DNA from: Agrococcus sp.
Lineage (GTDB): Bacteria > Actinomycetota > Actinomycetes > Actinomycetales > Microbacteriaceae
Reading direction: 5' to 3'
NCBI GenBank assembly: GCA_031179215.1
Contig: JAPSIA010000020.1
Coordinates: forward strand, 1 to 32,212
Length of the DNA: 32,212 nt
The position numbers and the translations under genes were made by a program. The notes beneath the pieces are model-generated. The model did no database searches, was not told the DNA's origin, and saw only the letters and a list, made by a program, of their open reading frames with translations. This document shows, one piece after another, positions 29,144 through 32,212 of this stretch (position 1 is the first letter of the stretch; every line of letters starts with the position of its first letter).

Positions 29144-30157
29144 ATGAGCACTGACGCACTGCAGTTCGGCCTGTTCATCCCGCAGGGCTGGCGCCTCGAC
29201 CTCGTCGGCATCGAGCCGGCCGAGCAGTGGCGGCGGATGCTCGAGGTCGCGCGAGCGGCGGATGCGGGCGCCTGGGCGTCGGTATGGGTCTACGACCACT
29301 TCCACACGACGCCGCAGCCGACGATGGAGGCCACGCACGAGGCGTGGTCGCTCATGGCCGCGCTCGCCGCCTCGACCGAGCGCGTGCGGCTCGGCCAGAT
29401 GTGCACGTGCATCGGCTACCGCAACCCCGCGTACATGGCGAAGGTCGCGGCGACCGTCGACGTCATCTCCGGCGGTCGCGTCGAGTTCGGCATCGGCGCC
29501 GGCTGGTACGAGCACGAGTGGCGCGCGTACGGCTACGGCTTCCCGGGCGTCGGCGAGCGCATCTCGGCGCTGCGCGACGGGGTGCAGATCATCCAGCGAC
29601 TGTGGGCCGACGGCGAGGCGACGCTCGAGTCGGAGACGTTCACCGTCGACGGCGCGATCTGCAGCCCGCAGCCGCTGCAGCGCGGCGTCGACGGGCGGCC
29701 GCGCATCCCGACCTGGATCGCCGGCGGCGGCGAGCAGCGCACGCTGCGCTACGCCGCGAAGTGGGGCGACGCGACGAACTTCGGCGGCGGCAGGCTCGAG
29801 ACCTTCAAGCAGAAGCGCGACGTCCTGCTGCGCCACCTCGATCGCGAGGGCCGCGACCCCGCCGCGGTGCGGCTGACGACGAACCTCAACGTCGTCGTGC
29901 GCGAGAACGAGGCCGAGGCCCGCCGCGTCGTCGAGGAGGTCAACGCGCGCGCCGACCGGGCGCTGCCCGCCGAGCACGCCGGCACGGGCTTCTCCACGAA
30001 GGGCGCCGTCATCGGCACGCCGCAGCAGCTCCTCGACCACGTCGGCGCCCTGCGCGACGCGGGCCTCGGCACGCTCATCGCCTACATGCCCGACGTCGCC
30101 CACGACCGCACCGGCATGGAGCTGTTCGAGCGCGAGGTCATCGGCCGCCTGGCCTGA
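29144..30157 (+). CDS. LLM-class, probably F420-dependent, oxidoreductase
   Basis: A 337-residue luciferase-like monooxygenase-fold protein. The pattern is of the F420-dependent actinobacterial subgroup: QFGLFIPQGWRLDL at the N-terminus, then GAWASVWVYDHFHT and STERVRLGQMCTCIGYRNPA. These are followed by VDVISGGRVEFGIGAGWYEHE and the C-terminal RIPTWIAGGGEQRTLRYAAKWGDATNF. The subgroup commonly uses F420 rather than FMN, but cofactor and substrate cannot be read from sequence alone. It stands as a single gene with its own leaderless promoter, 36 bases ahead of the DUF885 gene, which also has its own promoter. Confidence 0.88.
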   Translation: MSTDALQFGLFIPQGWRLDLVGIEPAEQWRRMLEVARAADAGAWASVWVYDHFHTTPQPTMEATHEAWSLMAALAASTERVRLGQMCTCIGYRNPAYMAKVAATVDVISGGRVEFGIGAGWYEHEWRAYGYGFPGVGERISALRDGVQIIQRLWADGEATLESETFTVDGAICSPQPLQRGVDGRPRIPTWIAGGGEQRTLRYAAKWGDATNFGGGRLETFKQKRDVLLRHLDREGRDPAAVRLTTNLNVVVRENEAEARRVVEEVNARADRALPAEHAGTGFSTKGAVIGTPQQLLDHVGALRDAGLGTLIAYMPDVAHDRTGMELFEREVIGRLA

Positions 30158-30180
30158 TCGGCGCGCGCCGCGGTCGGCCC

Positions 30181-30186
30181 TAGGCT
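30181..30186 (+). promoter_or_regulatory. -10 element (TAGGCT) of the DUF885 gene, leaderless spacing
   Basis: TAGGCT ends 7 bases before the ATG at 30194, identical in sequence and spacing to rpe, pdtaR and polA. No -35 is clear. Confidence 0.6.
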
Positions 30187-30193
30187 GGGGAGC

Positions 30194-31897
30194 ATGACAG
30201 ACCAGACCGTCGGCGCACCGTCGCGCCCGCAGACCGACATCGACCGCATCGCCGAGGACTACGTCCACCGCGCCGCCGTGCTGAACCCCGAGCTCAACGT
30301 CTGGACGGGGCTCGAGGGCGACAAGGCCGGCTACGGCGACTACTCGCCCGAGGGCCGCCAGGCCATGGCGGAGCTCGCCCGCGACGTGCTCGCGAGGCTC
30401 GAGGCGGCAGAGCCCGCCGACGACATCGACTGGGTCACCAAGACCGACCTCGCGCGCGAGCTGCGCCTCGAGCTCGACATCGACGCCGCGGGCTGGGGCG
30501 ATCGCGACCTCAACAACCTCGCGAGCCCCGCGACCGCCATCCGCGACATCTTCGACGTCATGCCCACGGCCACCGAGCACGACTGGGACGACATCGCGCA
30601 GCGGATGCGCAACGTGCCCGGCGCCATCGAGGGCTACATCGCGTCGCTGCGCGCGGGCATCGCGAGCGGCAACACGCCCGCTGCGCGCCAGATCGACAAC
30701 GTGCTCGAGCAGTACGCCGACTACGGCGCGGGCAAGGGCTTCTTCCACGACTTCGCGAGCGGCGCGAGGGCGGGCGGGAGCGAGCTGCCCGAGTCGCTGC
30801 GTCGCGATCTCGCGACCGCTGCGGTGCAGGCGACGGAGGCGCACGAGCGCTTCGCGACGTTCCTGCGCGAGGAGCTCGCCGCATCCGCCAACCCCGTCGA
30901 CGCCGTGGGGCGCGAGTTCTACTCGCTCATGTCGCGCCGGTTCCTCGGCGCGGAGGTGGACCTCGACGAGACGTACGCGTGGGGGATCGAGGAGCTCGAC
31001 CGCATGCGCAGCGAGCAGGAGGCGGTCGCCGACGAGATCAAGCCGGGCGCGAGCGTGCAGGAGGCGATCGAGCACCTCGACGGCGACGCGAGCCGGAAGC
31101 TCCACGGCACCGAGGCGCTCCGCGAGTGGATGCAGCGCACGAGCGACCAGGCCATCGAGGAGCTCGGCAGGACGCACTTCGACATCGCCGAGCCCATCAA
31201 GGCGCTCGAGTGCATGATCGCGCCGACCGAGACGGGCGGCATCTACTACACCGGCCCCGCCGACGACTTCTCGCGCCCCGGCCGCATGTGGTGGTCGGTG
31301 CCGAAGGGCATCACCGAGTTCGACACGTGGCGCGAGCTCACGACCGTCTACCACGAGGGCGTGCCCGGCCACCACCTGCAGATCGCGCAGCAGACCTACA
31401 ACCGCCGGGAGCTCAACCTGTGGCGCCGCGCCCTCGCCGGCACGTCGGGCCACGCCGAGGGCTGGGCGCTCTACGCCGAGCGCCTCATGGAGTCGCTCGG
31501 CTACCTCGATGACCCCGCCGACCGGCTCGGCATGCTCGACGGGCAGCGGATGCGCGCCGCGCGCGTCGTGCTCGACATCGGCGTGCACCTGCGCAAGCCG
31601 CGCCTCGATGGCACGGGGGAGTGGGACTTCGACTACGCGTTCGAGTTCATGAAGCAGAACGTCAACATGAACGAGCCGTTCGTGCGCTTCGAGGTGAACC
31701 GCTACTTCGGCTGGCCCGGCCAGGCGCCCTCGTACAAGATCGGCCAGCGCATCTTCGAGCAGATCCGCGATGCCGCCGCGGAGGCGGAGGGCGATGCGTT
31801 CGACCTCAAGCGCTTCCACATGCGCGTGCTCAACATCGGCGGCGTCGGCCTCGACACGCTCCGCGCAGCCGTGCTGCGCGGGGGAGCGCAGGGCTGA
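30194..31897 (+). CDS. DUF885 family zinc metallopeptidase-like protein
   Basis: A 567-residue predicted cytoplasmic protein; there is no signal peptide or lipobox at the start (MTDQTVGAPSRPQTDIDRIA). The C-terminal half has the DUF885 zinc motif YHEGVPGHHLQ, with His387, Glu388 and the His393/His394 pair. A third ligand is probably in the following GTSGHAEGWALYAERLM segment. ETGGIYYTGPADDFSRPGRMWW and the closing YFGWPGQAPSYKIGQ are also typical. The fold is gluzincin-like and peptidase activity is inferred from the motif. Many relatives are lipoproteins, whereas this one looks soluble. A strong terminator follows its stop. Confidence 0.9.
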   Translation: MTDQTVGAPSRPQTDIDRIAEDYVHRAAVLNPELNVWTGLEGDKAGYGDYSPEGRQAMAELARDVLARLEAAEPADDIDWVTKTDLARELRLELDIDAAGWGDRDLNNLASPATAIRDIFDVMPTATEHDWDDIAQRMRNVPGAIEGYIASLRAGIASGNTPAARQIDNVLEQYADYGAGKGFFHDFASGARAGGSELPESLRRDLATAAVQATEAHERFATFLREELAASANPVDAVGREFYSLMSRRFLGAEVDLDETYAWGIEELDRMRSEQEAVADEIKPGASVQEAIEHLDGDASRKLHGTEALREWMQRTSDQAIEELGRTHFDIAEPIKALECMIAPTETGGIYYTGPADDFSRPGRMWWSVPKGITEFDTWRELTTVYHEGVPGHHLQIAQQTYNRRELNLWRRALAGTSGHAEGWALYAERLMESLGYLDDPADRLGMLDGQRMRAARVVLDIGVHLRKPRLDGTGEWDFDYAFEFMKQNVNMNEPFVRFEVNRYFGWPGQAPSYKIGQRIFEQIRDAAAEAEGDAFDLKRFHMRVLNIGGVGLDTLRAAVLRGGAQG

Positions 31898-31917
31898 GGC
31901 CCGATCCTCCTCGCCGC

Positions 31918-31958
31918 GACGCCGGTGCCGTCGCCCGTCCGGGCGCGGCACCGGCGTC
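31918..31958 (+). terminator. Terminator hairpin after the DUF885 gene
   Basis: A perfect 13-bp stem (GACGCCGGTGCCG with CGGCACCGGCGTC) is extended by an inner 6-bp stem (CGCCCG/CGGGCG) around a 2-base loop. It lies 21 bases past the stop and isolates rpsA from upstream transcription. T-rich bases are few. Confidence 0.8.
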
Positions 31959-31965
31959 TCGTCGG

Positions 31966-31995
31966 TTGTCTGCCCCTCCGAGCCGGGTGTAGGCT
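31966..31995 (+). promoter_or_regulatory. rpsA promoter: -35 TTGTCT, 18-base spacer, -10 TAGGCT
   Basis: TTGTCT (31966-31971) and TAGGCT (31990-31995) form the most complete promoter in the window. The start should lie near 32002, giving a leader of about 95 bases. A 5-4-5 hairpin (GTCAC-GCGT-GTGAC, 32002-32015) lies at its 5' end. Confidence 0.7.
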
Positions 31996-32095
31996 TGCCC
32001 GGTCACGCGTGTGACGCACGACCACTCCGAATCGCCGACGATGCATCCGCATGCCCGCCGGCCCGACATCCCCCATCAAAGGCATCTTGAACTCT

Positions 32096-32212
32096 ATGAC
32101 CACTGCAACGACCACGGCTCCCAAGCAGGTCGCTGTGAACGACATCGGCTCGGCCGATGACTTCATGGCCGCCGTTGAGAAGACCCTGAAGTTCTTCAAC
32201 GACGGCGACCTC
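32096..32212 (+). CDS. rpsA: 30S ribosomal protein S1, N-terminal fragment (3' end outside window)
   Basis: The last 39 codons read MTTATTTAPKQVAVNDIGSA, then DDFMAAVEKTLKFFNDGDL. This is the start of actinobacterial S1 just before the first S1 RNA-binding domain. S1 helps mRNA binding to the small subunit. The frame runs off the window. The leader has only a distant AAAGG (32078-32082), no good Shine-Dalgarno at normal spacing. It uses several T-ending codons (GCT, GTT, GAT), unlike its neighbours. Confidence 0.92.
   Translation, partial: MTTATTTAPKQVAVNDIGSADDFMAAVEKTLKFFNDGDL

Noticed and set aside
26358-29159. Long upstream extension of the minus-strand thioesterase frame
   Set aside because: Only the last 143 residues resemble a protein family. 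The rest is antisense to polA.
28718-31951. Open frame of 1077 codons on the minus strand across polA, the LLM gene and the DUF885 gene
   Set aside because: Same reason: composition is that of an antisense shadow, and all three plus-strand genes are firmly identified.

Overview
The window is 32 kb of very GC-rich chromosomal DNA with dense, almost entirely plus-strand genes, many GTG starts and nine 4-base stop/start overlaps. The order coaBC-metK-priA-fmt-rsmB-rpe, then hisE-hisG-hisF-hisI-trpE-(Trp membrane protein)-(HGxxPAAW protein)-trpC-trpB-trpA-lgt, then gltB-gltD-pyk-tRNA-Leu-pdtaR and polA...rpsA is typical of Actinobacteria and fits the family Microbacteriaceae. Agrococcus or a close relative is my guess; the genus is not proven by what I can see.

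Layout. 1-6270: end of coaBC, S-adenosylmethionine synthase, an actinobacterial PriA-like protein without ATPase motifs, Met-tRNA formyltransferase and an RsmB-type rRNA methyltransferase. 6363-15790: a long co-directional run from rpe through four histidine genes and the tryptophan genes trpE, trpC, trpB and trpA, ending in the lipoprotein enzyme Lgt, which here carries an apparent extra N-terminal segment with two membrane helices. 15860-21872: both subunits of glutamate synthase. 21967-23457: pyruvate kinase, followed by a strong hairpin. 23520-23601: tRNA-Leu(CAA) on the minus strand, divergent from a PdtaR-type ANTAR response regulator. 24290-25925: an accessory islet with one DUF559-type nuclease-like gene between two arrays of 20-bp tandem repeats, related to each other but in opposite orientation. 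25926-31897: a hotdog thioesterase (minus), divergent from DNA polymerase I, then an LLM-family oxidoreductase and a DUF885 metallopeptidase. 32096-end: the start of rpsA.

How it works together. The middle third couples pentose-phosphate epimerisation to histidine and tryptophan synthesis. HisG/HisE/HisI/HisF carry PRPP+ATP to imidazole glycerol phosphate; TrpE and TrpC/B/A cover parts of the chorismate-to-tryptophan route. hisH, hisA/priA-isomerase, hisB, hisC, hisD, trpG, trpD and trpF are not here and must lie elsewhere if the pathways are complete. Glutamate synthase next door supplies glutamate and consumes glutamine-derived nitrogen.

Two regulatory patterns stand out. Six genes (rpe, hisE, pdtaR, polA, the LLM oxidoreductase, the DUF885 gene) have a TAGGCT or TAGCCT hexamer ending exactly 6-7 bases before the start codon, predicting leaderless mRNAs. 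At tRNA-Leu/pdtaR the two divergent -10 elements overlap in one palindrome. The most unusual structure is the repeat-flanked DUF559 islet; the most unusual protein is the extended Lgt. No CRISPR array, prophage or insertion sequence was seen.
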